DNA from: Ereboglobus sp. PH5-10
Lineage (GTDB): Bacteria; Verrucomicrobiota; Verrucomicrobiia; Opitutales; Opitutaceae
Length of the DNA: 64,000 nt
Direction of reading: 5' to 3'
NCBI RefSeq assembly: GCF_029504735.1
Contig: NZ_JAQFIP010000003.1
Coordinates: 62,001-126,000, forward strand
Of this stretch, positions 1 through 11,200 are shown piece after piece. Below the pieces are notes generated by a model. The model worked only from the letters and a program-made list of their open reading frames with translations. It did not search any database and was not told the origin of the DNA. Position 1 is the first letter of the stretch. The number at the start of each line of letters is the position of its first letter. Both the position numbers and the translations under genes were made by a program.

Positions 1-613
1 GTTTTTGGCCGACGTATTTGGTGTGGAGAAATTTTTCGAAAAGCTCGGCCTTGTGGAGCCGCCGGAGGATGCGCGTTTTCTCGGCCTTGTTGAACGCGGG
101 CTGGAAATGATTCGGCTCGATCGCCGACTGAATCCAGCGGCGCACCTCCGTGTCCTGAATGTGGATATACTCGACGCCGATCGTGCCGCAGTAGGTTTTT
201 TGCAGCGCGGCGATCAGGTCGCGCAAACGCATCCGCCCGCCGTCGAGATAGTGGCCGATGTCGAACGACTCGTCGAGGTCCGCCGCGGTCAGTCCGAACT
301 CGGCGAGCGAAAGGCGCGGCGCCGGTCCGGGCGGCGGCGAAAGCGGATCGAGATGAGCCTGCAAATGCCCGATGCTGCGGTAGTGGTAAATGAGCGAGTG
401 GACTTGCGATTGCTTGAGCGAGTCGATGGCGGGCGCGCCCGCGAGCGCGGCGCCGATTGACGCGGGCGTGGCCGACGCGCCGTTGCCGAGCATGAAGCCT
501 TGGAAAAACGCGCGCCACGCGGGATCGACCGAATCGGGATCGTCGAGCCAGCCACGGTATGCGGCCTCGATCAAATCGGCATTCGCGCGCGTCGGAAATG
601 AAAGCGAGTTCAT
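1..613 (-). CDS. sucA: 2-oxoglutarate dehydrogenase E1 component, N-terminal part (cut by window edge)
   Basis: Reading the minus strand from the ATG at 613 gives about 204 uninterrupted residues that run off the left edge. The start MNSLSFPTRANADLIEAAYR, then a Trp/Asp-rich stretch ending WRAFFQGF, then YHYRSIGHLQAHLDPL, is the typical N-terminus of the thiamine-diphosphate E1 of the 2-oxoglutarate dehydrogenase complex, which decarboxylates 2-oxoglutarate in the TCA cycle. The thiamine-binding and catalytic domains lie outside the window. No sucB/lpd partner is visible because they would lie to the left. It is transcribed away from the SUI1-like gene. Identity rests on the N-terminal motif pattern only. 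Confidence 0.85.
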   Translation of the reverse strand, partial: MNSLSFPTRANADLIEAAYRGWLDDPDSVDPAWRAFFQGFMLGNGASATPASIGAALAGAPAIDSLKQSQVHSLIYHYRSIGHLQAHLDPLSPPPGPAPRLSLAEFGLTAADLDESFDIGHYLDGGRMRLRDLIAALQKTYCGTIGVEYIHIQDTEVRRWIQSAIEPNHFQPAFNKAEKTRILRRLHKAELFEKFLHTKYVGQK

Positions 614-804
614 TGCTGAATTGTTTGGGCGAACGATACACGCGCGGGCTCCGCGGCTCAAGATGAAAGGGGCGCCGCAACATCGCCGCGCCACGCACCG
701 TGTTTGACCGTTAGTAATGGATTGCGCGCCGCTCCATCAAGCAGCGTAATCCGACGCAAAACACCGCCATCCGCTTCACACAAGACACACGAAACCACCG
801 CATC

Positions 805-1224
805 ATGAGCGCCGACAAACACACGCGAAAAATTCCGACCGACGGCGGACGGGACCTCACGCAAAACGTCTTCGCATCGCTTTCGGGTTTGGAAAATCTG
901 AAACCCGCCCCCGCATCCGCGCCAGCGCCACAATCATCTCCGCCTGTAACGCAGCCCAAGTCCACCGCGCCCGCAAAAAACCGCGGCCGCGTTGACGTGG
1001 TTCGCGAAAAAGCCGGGCGCGGTGGCAAGACCGTCACGGTCGCGCGCGGTTTCACCGGCATCGGCCTCCCCGAAAAAGAGGCGCTCGCCAAAAAAATGCG
1101 CGCCGTCTGCGGCACCGGCGGCACGGTCAAGGACGGCCGCATCGAAATCCAGGGCGACAAGCGCGACGAAGTCGCCCGCATCCTTGCCGAGGCCGGCTTC
1201 CGTCCGGTGTTCGCCGGCGGCTGA
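805..1224 (+). CDS. SUI1/eIF1-like translation factor (YciH family)
   Basis: A 139-residue protein. The first ~55 residues are a Pro/Ala-rich, probably disordered linker. The C-terminal ~80 residues form a SUI1 domain: RGGKTVTVARGFTG, then a Lys-rich LAKKMRAVCGTGGTVKDG and IEIQGDKRDEVARIL. Bacterial YciH/SUI1 proteins bind the small ribosomal subunit and influence initiation fidelity; that role is inferred from family. It precedes the DUF3857 gene by about 60 bases on the same strand and is divergent from sucA. The N-terminal extension is longer than in E. coli YciH. Confidence 0.85.
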   Translation: MSADKHTRKIPTDGGRDLTQNVFASLSGLENLKPAPASAPAPQSSPPVTQPKSTAPAKNRGRVDVVREKAGRGGKTVTVARGFTGIGLPEKEALAKKMRAVCGTGGTVKDGRIEIQGDKRDEVARILAEAGFRPVFAGG

Positions 1225-1286
1225 TTTTCGGCCTTTCGAATCCGTCCCATCGGTCTTATCTGTCTTATCCAAAAAAACATTTTCCC

Positions 1287-4200
1287 ATGTCACAACGCCA
1301 CCTCGCCGCACTCGCGCTCTTCCTTCTTTCAGCCCTTCAGTCCTTCAGTTCTTCAGCCTTTCCCGATCTCTCGGCTATCACCACAGAGCGCTACCCCGAC
1401 GCCGATTCCGTTCTTGTGGACGAAATCATTCGCACACGTTACGCCGCCGACGGCTCGGCTTTCACACGCGCCGAAACATTCGTGAAAATCCTCACTGAAA
1501 AAGGCCTCCGCGAAAACCGCACCCACAGCATGGCCTATAATATCTTTTACGAAAGCACCGTCGTCACACTCGCCCGCATCATCCACCCCGACGGCACGGC
1601 CACGCCCATCGACATCGCCGCCAACACAAAGGAAATGACCAACCGCCGCTCGATGGCCGCAAACATCTACGACCCAAACAACAAAATCCTCACCCTCGCC
1701 CTCCCCGGCCTCAAGGTCGGCGACACCCTGCACATCGTCAAGGAAACCACCACCAAGCGTCCGCGCATGAAAGACACCTTCTGCGACTGGCAATCCTTCG
1801 AGAGCACCAGCCCGATCATCCGCAGCACCTACGAAGTTCGCGGCCCGAAGGACAAACCCCTCGCAGCCACCGCCATCCTCGACAAAAACGGCGACACGCT
1901 CACCGCCGCCACCCGCGTCGAGGGCGATGAAATCATCCACACATGGATCGCGCGCGACGTCCCCCAGGCGTTTCCCGAACCCTCGATGCCCGCCTTCTAC
2001 ATTTGCACGCAACGCCTCCTCGTCAGCACCGTCGCCACTTGGGAGGAAGTTTCCAAATGGTATTCCTCCATCTGCGAACCCCACCTCGCCAGCACGCCCG
2101 AAATCGACGCCAAGGTCGCCGAGCTCATCGCGCCGCCCGCCGGCTCCACCACGCCGCTCACCGACGACGAAAAAATCCGCCGCGTCTTCCGCTTCGTCTC
2201 GCAGGAAATCCGCTACATGGGCATCACCCTCGAAAAAGATTCGCCCGGCTTCGAACCCCACGACGTCAGCCTCACATTCAACAACCGCTACGGCGTTTGC
2301 CGCGACAAGGCCGCGCTCCTCGTCACCATGCTCCGCGCCGCCGGCTTCGACGCCGCGCCCGTCCTCATCAACGCCGGCCCGCTCGTTGATCCCGAGGTCC
2401 CGAAAATTTATTTCAACCACGCTGTCACCGCCGTCCGCCTCGCCGACGGCACCGACATCCTCATGGACTCGACCGACGAAAACACCGCCGACCTCTTCCC
2501 CAGTTACCTCGCCAACAAAAGCTACCTCGTAGCCCGCGCCGAAGGCGACACACTCCGCGTCTCGCCCGTCGCCCCGCCCGAGGAAAACATGCTCCGCGCC
2601 GCCACGCGCATCACCATTGCCGACGACGGCTCGGCCACCGGCGACATCACGCTCGACTTCAGCGGCATCAACGACAACGCCTACCGCGGCTCATTCGCCC
2701 GCGCCAAGCCCGAGGACATCCGCCGCTGGCTCGAAACCCTCCTCAAAAATCAAATCCCCGGCGCCACCCTCACCGCGCACGAAATCACCCCGCGCAACGC
2801 GATGGACACCACCCGGCCCCTCCACGCCGCGATCTCCTTCTCGGCGCCCGACTACTTCACCGTTGCCCGGGGGAAAACCATTCTCAACACACCCTGGTTC
2901 GGCGCCGACTTCTCCATCGCCTCGCGCTTTCTCGGCAACGGCACCGCGCTCGCCAAACGCCGCTTCCCCCTCGAAATCCCCTACACCTGCGGCCTCGACG
3001 AAACGCTCACGCTAAACCTCCCGCCGCGCATCGGGGACACCCTCGCCCTTCCCGACGAAACCCGCGTCGAACTCCCCGCCGTCACCTACGAAAAAACTTT
3101 CACGCGAAACAAAAACGTCATCACCGGCAAACTCGCCATGCGCCTCCGCGCCCCCCGCGTGGCCGAGGGCGAACCCTACGCGCAACTCAAGGACGCCCTC
3201 AAGGACATAGAGTATTCCGACCGCCAGGCCCCCGTGCTCGCCGCCAAATCCAAAACGCAACTCACCCCCGACATCCGCACCCTCAACAACGAACTCACCA
3301 TCACGCTCGACGACGCGCACAACTGGACGCGCCGCCGCGCCGTCCGCAAGCAAGTGCTCACCTACGCGGGCAAAAAAAATCACTCCGAAATCAAGCTCAA
3401 CTACAACCCCGTCTGGGAAACCGTCACGCTTGACCACGCCACCGTCACACTCAAGGACGGCGGCACGCGCACCGTCTCCCCCGAGGAAATCAACATCATG
3501 GACGCCCCCTGGGTTGCCCGCGCCCCGCGCTACCCCGCCGCAAAAACCATGGTCATCTCGCTCCCCGGCGTCGAGGAAGGCGCGACCATCGACACCCAAA
3601 TCACCACCACCCACAAAAACAAACCCTGGTTCGCCCTCTCGCAGTCCTATTTTGGTTTCGATCCCATCGACGCCTACACATTCACCCTCAACACCGCCGC
3701 CGGCGTAAACCTCTCCACCACCCCCGCACTCGCCGCGCTCGCCGATTCCCCAGACGAAAACCAAAATCCGAAAACAGGAACCCGCTTCCGCGTCAGCGGC
3801 TCCCGCACCGCCTCGCCCCGCGAGGGAGCGCTCCCGCCCCGCTCCTATCTCGGCCCCGTTTATCAAGCCACCACACTCAACAACCCCGCCGATTACGCGC
3901 GCCTCATCAACGCCGCCGTCGCGCCCCTCGCCGAACCCACCGCCGCCATCCGTGCCAAGGCCGCCGAACTCACCGCCGCCGCCAAAACCGAAACCGACCG
4001 CGTCGTCGCCATCCGCGATTACATTGCCCGCCACGTCCGCAACGCCGGCCCCAACTTCACCGACCTGCCGCTCTCCTGCCTCACGCCCGCCGAAAAAACC
4101 CTGGCCGACGCCTACGGCAACACCGCCGACCGCGCCATCCTCCTCGCCGCGCTCCTACGCGCCGCCGGCCTCGAACCCGAATTCCTCCTCGCCGGCTCGC

Positions 4201-5057
4201 GTGTCACAAAATTCTATTGGCAGGAAGACGACCTCTTCCCCGCCGATTCCTTCAGCCACCTCGCAGTTCGCGTCCAGGCGGACGGCGAAACCTGCTACCT
4301 CGACCACCTCAGCCTCTACGCCGACCCGCACGCCACCTCGCTCGAGGATTGCATGGTCATTGCACTCGCCACCGGAAAAATCGAAACAATCACCCCCGCG
4401 CCCAAATACCAAACCACCAGCCGCACAGACTGGCAAATAATCCTCTCCCCCGAAGGCGACGCCGCGGTCACATTCACCGCGCCCCACTACGGCGCCAACC
4501 ACGAAAGCCTCAAGCGCCGCTTCACCGAAATGACACCCGAGGACCGCGACCGTTATCACCAGTCGTGCATGACATGGATTTCGCAAGCCGCCCAACCACG
4601 CGGCGGCTTCGAGACCAACCTTGACTACCCCGCCACCTATTCGTTCTCCGCCGACGTCGCCCGCTACGCGGTCCGCAGCGGCGACTACCTCTACTTTCAA
4701 CTCCCCGCCGCCTCAACCTCGCCCACGCCCGCCGGCCCCGACACTCGCATCCACCCCCTCTTCGCCACCGCGCACCGCGACTCCACAATCCAGTGGACAA
4801 TCACGCTCCCCGAAGGTCTCGAAGTCGAAGCCGCCCCCGAAAACCTCTCATGGACCGGGCCCGGCGACTACGGCCAAATCGCAGTCATCACGGCAACCAA
4901 GACCGAAAACGCCCGCACCACGCTCACGATCACGCAAACCATCAACCTAAACCCCGCAGTGATCCCCGCCGCAAGCTACTCAACCCTCCTCGAACTCAAC
5001 CGCCGCCTCAGCCAACCCAGCCAATGGCGCGTGCTACTGAAGAAAATTAAGAAGTAA
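1287..5057 (+). CDS. Secreted DUF3857 / transglutaminase-like protein, duplicated architecture
   Basis: A 1256-residue exported protein. A signal peptide covers about residues 1-25. A DUF3857 domain (about 40-190) is followed by a transglutaminase-like fold with YGVCRDKAALL at 335-345, putting the catalytic Cys at 338, and a later FNHAVTAV and LMDSTDEN that supply the expected His and Asp. A second DUF3857-like block and a second transglutaminase-like block follow. The second reads YGNTADRAILLAALLRAAG (from 943), with Thr946 where Cys is expected, so it is probably catalytically dead. In Bacteroidota and Verrucomicrobiota such proteins are surface or periplasmic; the substrate is unknown. Part of the signal peptide is encoded by a short repeat also found near aroA. 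It lies just upstream of the macroglobulin gene on the same strand. Confidence 0.88.
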   Translation: MSQRHLAALALFLLSALQSFSSSAFPDLSAITTERYPDADSVLVDEIIRTRYAADGSAFTRAETFVKILTEKGLRENRTHSMAYNIFYESTVVTLARIIHPDGTATPIDIAANTKEMTNRRSMAANIYDPNNKILTLALPGLKVGDTLHIVKETTTKRPRMKDTFCDWQSFESTSPIIRSTYEVRGPKDKPLAATAILDKNGDTLTAATRVEGDEIIHTWIARDVPQAFPEPSMPAFYICTQRLLVSTVATWEEVSKWYSSICEPHLASTPEIDAKVAELIAPPAGSTTPLTDDEKIRRVFRFVSQEIRYMGITLEKDSPGFEPHDVSLTFNNRYGVCRDKAALLVTMLRAAGFDAAPVLINAGPLVDPEVPKIYFNHAVTAVRLADGTDILMDSTDENTADLFPSYLANKSYLVARAEGDTLRVSPVAPPEENMLRAATRITIADDGSATGDITLDFSGINDNAYRGSFARAKPEDIRRWLETLLKNQIPGATLTAHEITPRNAMDTTRPLHAAISFSAPDYFTVARGKTILNTPWFGADFSIASRFLGNGTALAKRRFPLEIPYTCGLDETLTLNLPPRIGDTLALPDETRVELPAVTYEKTFTRNKNVITGKLAMRLRAPRVAEGEPYAQLKDALKDIEYSDRQAPVLAAKSKTQLTPDIRTLNNELTITLDDAHNWTRRRAVRKQVLTYAGKKNHSEIKLNYNPVWETVTLDHATVTLKDGGTRTVSPEEINIMDAPWVARAPRYPAAKTMVISLPGVEEGATIDTQITTTHKNKPWFALSQSYFGFDPIDAYTFTLNTAAGVNLSTTPALAALADSPDENQNPKTGTRFRVSGSRTASPREGALPPRSYLGPVYQATTLNNPADYARLINAAVAPLAEPTAAIRAKAAELTAAAKTETDRVVAIRDYIARHVRNAGPNFTDLPLSCLTPAEKTLADAYGNTADRAILLAALLRAAGLEPEFLLAGSRVTKFYWQEDDLFPADSFSHLAVRVQADGETCYLDHLSLYADPHATSLEDCMVIALATGKIETITPAPKYQTTSRTDWQIILSPEGDAAVTFTAPHYGANHESLKRRFTEMTPEDRDRYHQSCMTWISQAAQPRGGFETNLDYPATYSFSADVARYAVRSGDYLYFQLPAASTSPTPAGPDTRIHPLFATAHRDSTIQWTITLPEGLEVEAAPENLSWTGPGDYGQIAVITATKTENARTTLTITQTINLNPAVIPAASYSTLLELNRRLSQPSQWRVLLKKIKK
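1326..1362 (+). repeat. TTCAG-rich short repeat inside a signal-peptide coding region
   Basis: This stretch is made of the unit CCTTCAG repeated with small variations. It matches the reverse complement of 13782-13812 at 30 of 31 positions, and overlaps in content with 13926-13959. Here it encodes the hydrophobic/serine part of the signal peptide of the DUF3857 protein. Confidence 0.7.
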
Positions 5058-5209
5058 GGGGTAAGTTTCGAGCGGAAAGACATTCCGTCGTTAAGAGGCA
5101 AAAACCAAAGCCTCAAAAAAGCCTCCCCTTCCCCGCATCACTGCGATAGCTTTTTCGCGCACCCACATTCACATCCGCGACTCACCACTCGCTGCACTTC
5201 CTCTTCGCC

Positions 5210-8200
5210 ATGCACCTCCGCCGCCTCGCCCTCGCACTCCTGTTTTCACTCTTCACCCTTCACCCTACACTCTTCGCGGCAGACCGCGCCGCGGACTGGC
5301 GCGCTGTCGCCGACGCACAAAAAGCAGGCCAGCCCCAAACCGCCGCCGCCGCGCTCGACAGTATTATCACCAACGCGCTTGCCGATGGTTCTCATGCCGA
5401 GGCGCTGAAAGCCATCCTGCAAAAAACGCAAACCGACGCCTCCGGCGAAAAACAAAAAGAGCAATCCGCTTACGTTATTCGCGCACTCAATGCCTGGCTC
5501 GCCGACACGCCGCCCGCCGACACCAACGGCAATGCTCGCCCAACGCTTTCGCCGCAAATGCGCCCGCTTCTTGAAACCGCACTCGCGAAAACTTGGTGGG
5601 CGTATTATCAAGCCAACCGTTGGCAACTCCTCCGACGCACACAAACCACCGAGCCCCCCTCCGACGATTTCCTCACTTGGGGCGCACGTCGTGTTCTTAC
5701 CGAAACCGCCTCGCACTTTGAAGCCGCGCTCGTCGATTCCGACACGCTTCAAAAAACACCCATCGCCACGCTCGCCCCCCTCCTCCTCAAAGGCAAATTC
5801 CCCGACGCCTACCGCCCCACCCTCTACGATTTCCTCGTCCACGAGGCTATCGCTTTCTACAGTGCGGGTGAACAAGGTGTTCCCAAATCCGAGGACGCCT
5901 TCGAACCCACTCCCGACTCCCCCATCCTCGGCACCCTCGAAGAATTCCTCGCATGGAATACTGCCAGCACTGGGAACGCCAGTGTCTCGCCGGCATTGCG
6001 CGCCATTCAACTTTACCAACAGCTCCTCCGCTTCCATCTCAGCGACCCCTTTCCCCCGCATGCCCTCGCCGACGCCGACCTCGCCCGCATCACATGGGCG
6101 GCCAAATTCCTCGGCAACAACGACACTACACGCAAACGCCACGCCGACGCCCTCCGTGCCTTCATCGACCGCTGGGAATACGACGACACGCGCATCGCTG
6201 TCTTCGCTTGCGCCCGCCTTGCCAAGCTTCTCGAAATCGCCGATCCCGCGGCCTCGCACGCAGCCGCAACACGGGGAGTCTCCATTGACAGGCGCGGCTA
6301 TGACAAGACCTGCCACGAAATCATAGAGCGCCTCGAGCATCCTTCAATAACCGAACTCATCACCGAATACACATGGCCTGCAGATCCCGACGCAACCATG
6401 CCCGGCATCACCGTCCGCTATCGCAACCAAACCCAAATACACTTCCGAGCCATCCCCGTTGAGTGGGAAACCTTCCTGAAAAAAAAGAACAATCGCCTCA
6501 GTCGTTTTTCGGAAAAAAATCGCCTCGAAATCCTCTCGCTCGCCCCCTCCAAAACCTGGACTGCCGAGCTTCCCGCCACACCCGATTATTGTTATCGCGA
6601 GGAAAAACTCCCCGCCCCTCGCGATCTTGAGCCCGGCTTTTACTTCATCGTCGCCAGCCTCTACAAAACCGACCTCTTTTCCGAGGAGCACAACATCACC
6701 GCATTCTCTCCCGTCTGGGTTAGCACGCTCGCCATTGTTCGCAACGAAGCTCGCGACGGTCGCATCTCGGGCTACGTCGTTGACGCCACCACTGGCGAAC
6801 CCATTGCCGACGCCACCGTCCACGCATGGCAGTCCACCGACAGCAACGAACGCGTCCCGCTCACACCCGCGCGCACAAACATCGACGGGGCATTCGAGTT
6901 CGCAAACACCGGCGCATCTTCACGCAAATACCACGATTACACCGTCCTTGCCACGGCCCTCGACGGACAAGCCATCTCAACCAAAACCCCCGTTTACATC
7001 AGAAACCCGACAGACAAAGCCAGTGCCTCCAAACAAATTTTCTTTTTCACCGACCGCTCCATCTATCGCCCCGGTCAAACGATCCAGTTCAAGGCCGTCC
7101 TCCTCCGCGCCAACGCCGCGCGCGACAACAACAAACCCCTCGCAAACCGCAGTGTGACCGTCGTCCTCAGCGACCCCAACAATAAGGAGGTCTCCCGCGT
7201 CGAATTCCGCACCAACGATTTTGGCTCCATCTCCGGCTCCTTCACCGTTCCCGCAGGACGTCTCGCGGGGCACTATCGCCTTCACGCCATCGACAAACAA
7301 GGCGGCGCCTCCTTCCGCATCGAGGAATACAAACGCCCCAAGTTTGAAGTCTCGCTCCCCGCGCCCGAAACCGCGCCCAAGCTCGACAGCGTCGTCACGC
7401 TCTCCGGCACCGCCATCGCCTACACCGGCGCGCCCATTGATGGGGCCAAGGTCAAATGGCGCGTTCGCCGCCTCGTCCGCGTGCCCGATTGGTGTTGGTG
7501 GTTCATCCCCGCAAGAACTGACCGCGAAGTAGCCCACGGCACCGGAGGCACTGATCTCGCCGGAAAATTTACCATCACCTTTGACACAATCCCCGACAAA
7601 ACCGTCGACGCTAAAAATGAGCCCGTCTTCGACTACGCCATCACCGCCGAAATAACCGACGCCACAGGCGAAACCCGCACGGTCACCCGCGTCATCTCCG
7701 TGGGCTATACCGCGCTCGCTGCCACTGTTTCCGCTGGCGAATGGCAAACCACTGATGATCCAGTCTTCTTCAATCTCGCCACAAAAACCCTCGACGGCAC
7801 CGCCCAAACAACCACCGGCACTCTTGCCATTCACGCCCTCAAGCAACCCTCCACAGTCCCGCAACCCGCGCTCCCCGCCATCTACCGCCACTTTAAAAGC
7901 AAGAATTCACCCGAGCCAAACCCCGCCGACATCCGGGGCTGGCCCGAGTCCGTCGTCGTCGCCACGCAAACCTTCACCACCGCCGCCGACACAGGCGTCG
8001 CCGAACTCACCGAAAAACTTCCCGCCGGCATTTACCGCGCCATTGTAAAAACCAAGGACCGTTTCGGAAAACCCGTAACCGCACGCACCGAGTTTCGTGT
8101 TCTCGAACCCGACTCCAACCGCTACGGCGTCAAGGAAAGTTTCAATCTCGCCGCGCCCTCATGGACAGCCCAACCGGGCGACACCATCAACGCCCTCTGG

Positions 8201-11200
8201 TCCTCCGGTTACGACAGCGCCCGCGCGCTCGTCAGCATAGAGCAAAACCAAAAAGTGCTTCGCCGCTTCTGGACAAAATCCGGCATCACCCAGCAACAAA
8301 TCTCCATCCCTGTCAGTGAATCCATGCGCGGCGGCATCACCCTTCGCATCTTCCAAATGCGCGACAACCGCCTCGTCTCAAAATCCCGGGAAATCGAAAT
8401 TCCGTGGGACAACAAGCGTCTCAAAATCACGTGGGAGCACTTCAATTCCAAACTCGTCCCCGGCGGACGAGAAACATGGGCAGCCAAAATCGCCGGTCCG
8501 GATGCCCGTAAAACTGCCGCTGAAATGACCGCGGCCCTCTACGACGCCTCGCTCGACCAGTTTTATTCGCACGGCTGGGGCGACCTCTCCGGCATCTTTC
8601 GCAGAAACCGCAACAACACTTCATGGACCGCGACCAACGCCCTGAATTCCTTCACTCTAAAAACTAAAAACACTCCACAGAAACGCACTCGAACTGTCAT
8701 CAAGTCACCCTATCGGCACTGGAATAACGCGATCTTCCGATACTGGCATAGGAATGCGTTCTCTTTTAGGGATGGTGCTGATGTTGTTGTATTGGAAAAA
8801 TTCACAGTTAGTAGTGGCCGTTCCAGAAAATCCAAAATTGCTTCGGGCAAGCAAAGCGCACAGCCGACAAGCGAACAAGATGTAGTGAGAGTCGGCGGAC
8901 TGGATCCAAAGTATGCAGGCTTTAGCATGGACGGGATTACGTTGGCCAGTGGAGGCGGAAACTCGACTGACCGAGCAAACGCCTTTCGGGTATATAATGA
9001 AGATGCCGAAACAAAGACCAGGCCATCCTCATCTCCCGCCCCCGACCTGACCGCCGTCACTGCGCGCAAGAACCTCAATGAAACAGCATTCTTCTTCCCG
9101 CAACTCCTCACTGATTCGGACGGCTCCGTGCGCATGGAGTTCACCGTGCCCGAGGCGCTCACGCGCTGGAAGTTCCTCGGCTTCGCGCACGACAAACAAC
9201 TGCGCTCCGCCATCCTCACCGACACCGCCGTCACCGCAAAAGACCTCATGGTGCAACCCAACCCGCCGCGCTTCCTGCGCGAGGGCGACACCGTCGAGTT
9301 CACCGTCAAAGTCACCAACATGACGGACAAGCCGCAAACCGGATCCGCCCAGCTCACCTTCGCCGACGCCAGCACGCTGAAAGACATGGATATATTCACC
9401 TTTGAAACAATAGATGGTGAAGCTAATCGCCCCAAGCGTCCTTTTACATTGGCACCAAATTCATCGAAAACAATTTCATGGCGCATTTATGTTTCCGACG
9501 GCCAGGGTTTCCTCACCTACAAAGCCGTCGCCTCCACCGGCGCGGTCAGCGACGGCGAGGAGGGTTTTCTGCCCGTCCTCAGTCGCCGCCAGCTCGTCAC
9601 CGAATCCATCACGCTGCCCGTCCGCGACAAAGGCACTTACACATTCAGCTTCGACAAACTCGCCGCATCCGCAACCGACACCACCCTTCGCCACGAATCC
9701 CTGACCGTGCAAATGACCGGCAACCCCGCTTGGTATGCCGTGCTTGCGCTGCCCAACCTCATGGAATACCCGCACGAATGCACCGAGCAACTCTTCAACC
9801 GCTACTACGCCAACGCCCTCGCCGCGCACATCGCCAACTCCGACCCGAAAATCGCGCGCGTCTTCGAGCAATGGCGCAACACCCCCGCGCTCGAATCGCC
9901 CCTCCTCAAAAACGAGGACCTCAAATCCGTGCTCATCGAGGAAACCCCGTGGCTGCACGACGCCACGCGCGAAAGTGAAAACCGCCGCGCCATCGGAAAT
10001 CTCTTCGATGCCAACCGCACCGCCGCGCAAACCCAGGCCATCATCGCGCAACTCGCCGAGCGCCAGATGAACGACGGACTCTGGGCATGGTTCCCCGGCG
10101 GACGCGGCAGCGACTACATCACCCGCTACCTCGTCGCCGGATTCGCGCGCCTGCGCCACTTCGAGAAAAAATCCGTCCAGGGGGGCGCGCGCGTCCCGCG
10201 TGCTGACACAGGCGTCCCGCCTGTTGCCCAAGCCATGCTCAAGCGCGCCGTCACCGCGCTCGACGCCGCCCTCGCCAAACACCACGCAGAGCTCATTGCC
10301 ACGGAAGACTTCAACCCCGCCGACAACCACATCCGCAGCGCCGACGCATTCCAACTCTACACGCGCAGCTTCTACCTGAAGGAAATCCCCATCCCCGACA
10401 CCGCCCGCGCCGCCTACGACTTCTACGCCGCGCAAGCCCGCAAACACTGGCTCTCGCTCCCGCGCCAATCCCAAGGCCACGCCGCTCTCGCGCTCGCCCG
10501 CATGGGCGACACCGCCACACCCGCCGCCATCGTCACCTCGCTCAAACAACACGCCAAAAACCACGACGAACTCGGCATGTATTGGGCCGACACCAACCGC
10601 GGCTGGTTCTGGTGGCAGGCCCCAATCGAAACCCAGGCGCTCATGATCGAAGTCTTCGACGAAGTCGCGCGCGACTCCCAAGCCGTCTCCGACCTCCAAC
10701 TCTGGCTGCTCAAGCAAAAGCAAACCCAAGCCTGGCCCAGCACCAAGGCGACCGCCGACGCCGTCTACGCGCTGCTCCTGCGCGGCGCCGACAAACTCGC
10801 ATCCGACGCCCTTGTCACCGTTTCACTTGGCGGCAAAAAAATCGCCCCTGCCCAATCCGAAGCCGGCACCGGCTATTATCGCGAACGCATCCCCGGCCCC
10901 TCGATCACACCCTCAATGGGAGAAAAAATCACCGTCACCAAAACCGACGCCGGACCGGCGTGGGGCGGCGTCACCTGGCAGTATCTTCAAACCATCGACA
11001 AAATCACCCCGCACGAAGGCACGCCGCTCACGCTCAAGAAAACCCTCTGGAAACAAATCAACACATCGAGCGGCCCAACCCTCGTCGCGCTCGACAAAAC
11101 CAAGCTCGAACCCGGCGACACCCTCATCGCGCGCATCGAACTGCGCACCGACCGCGACATGGAGTTCGTGCACTTGAAAGACCAACGCGGCAGCGGCACC

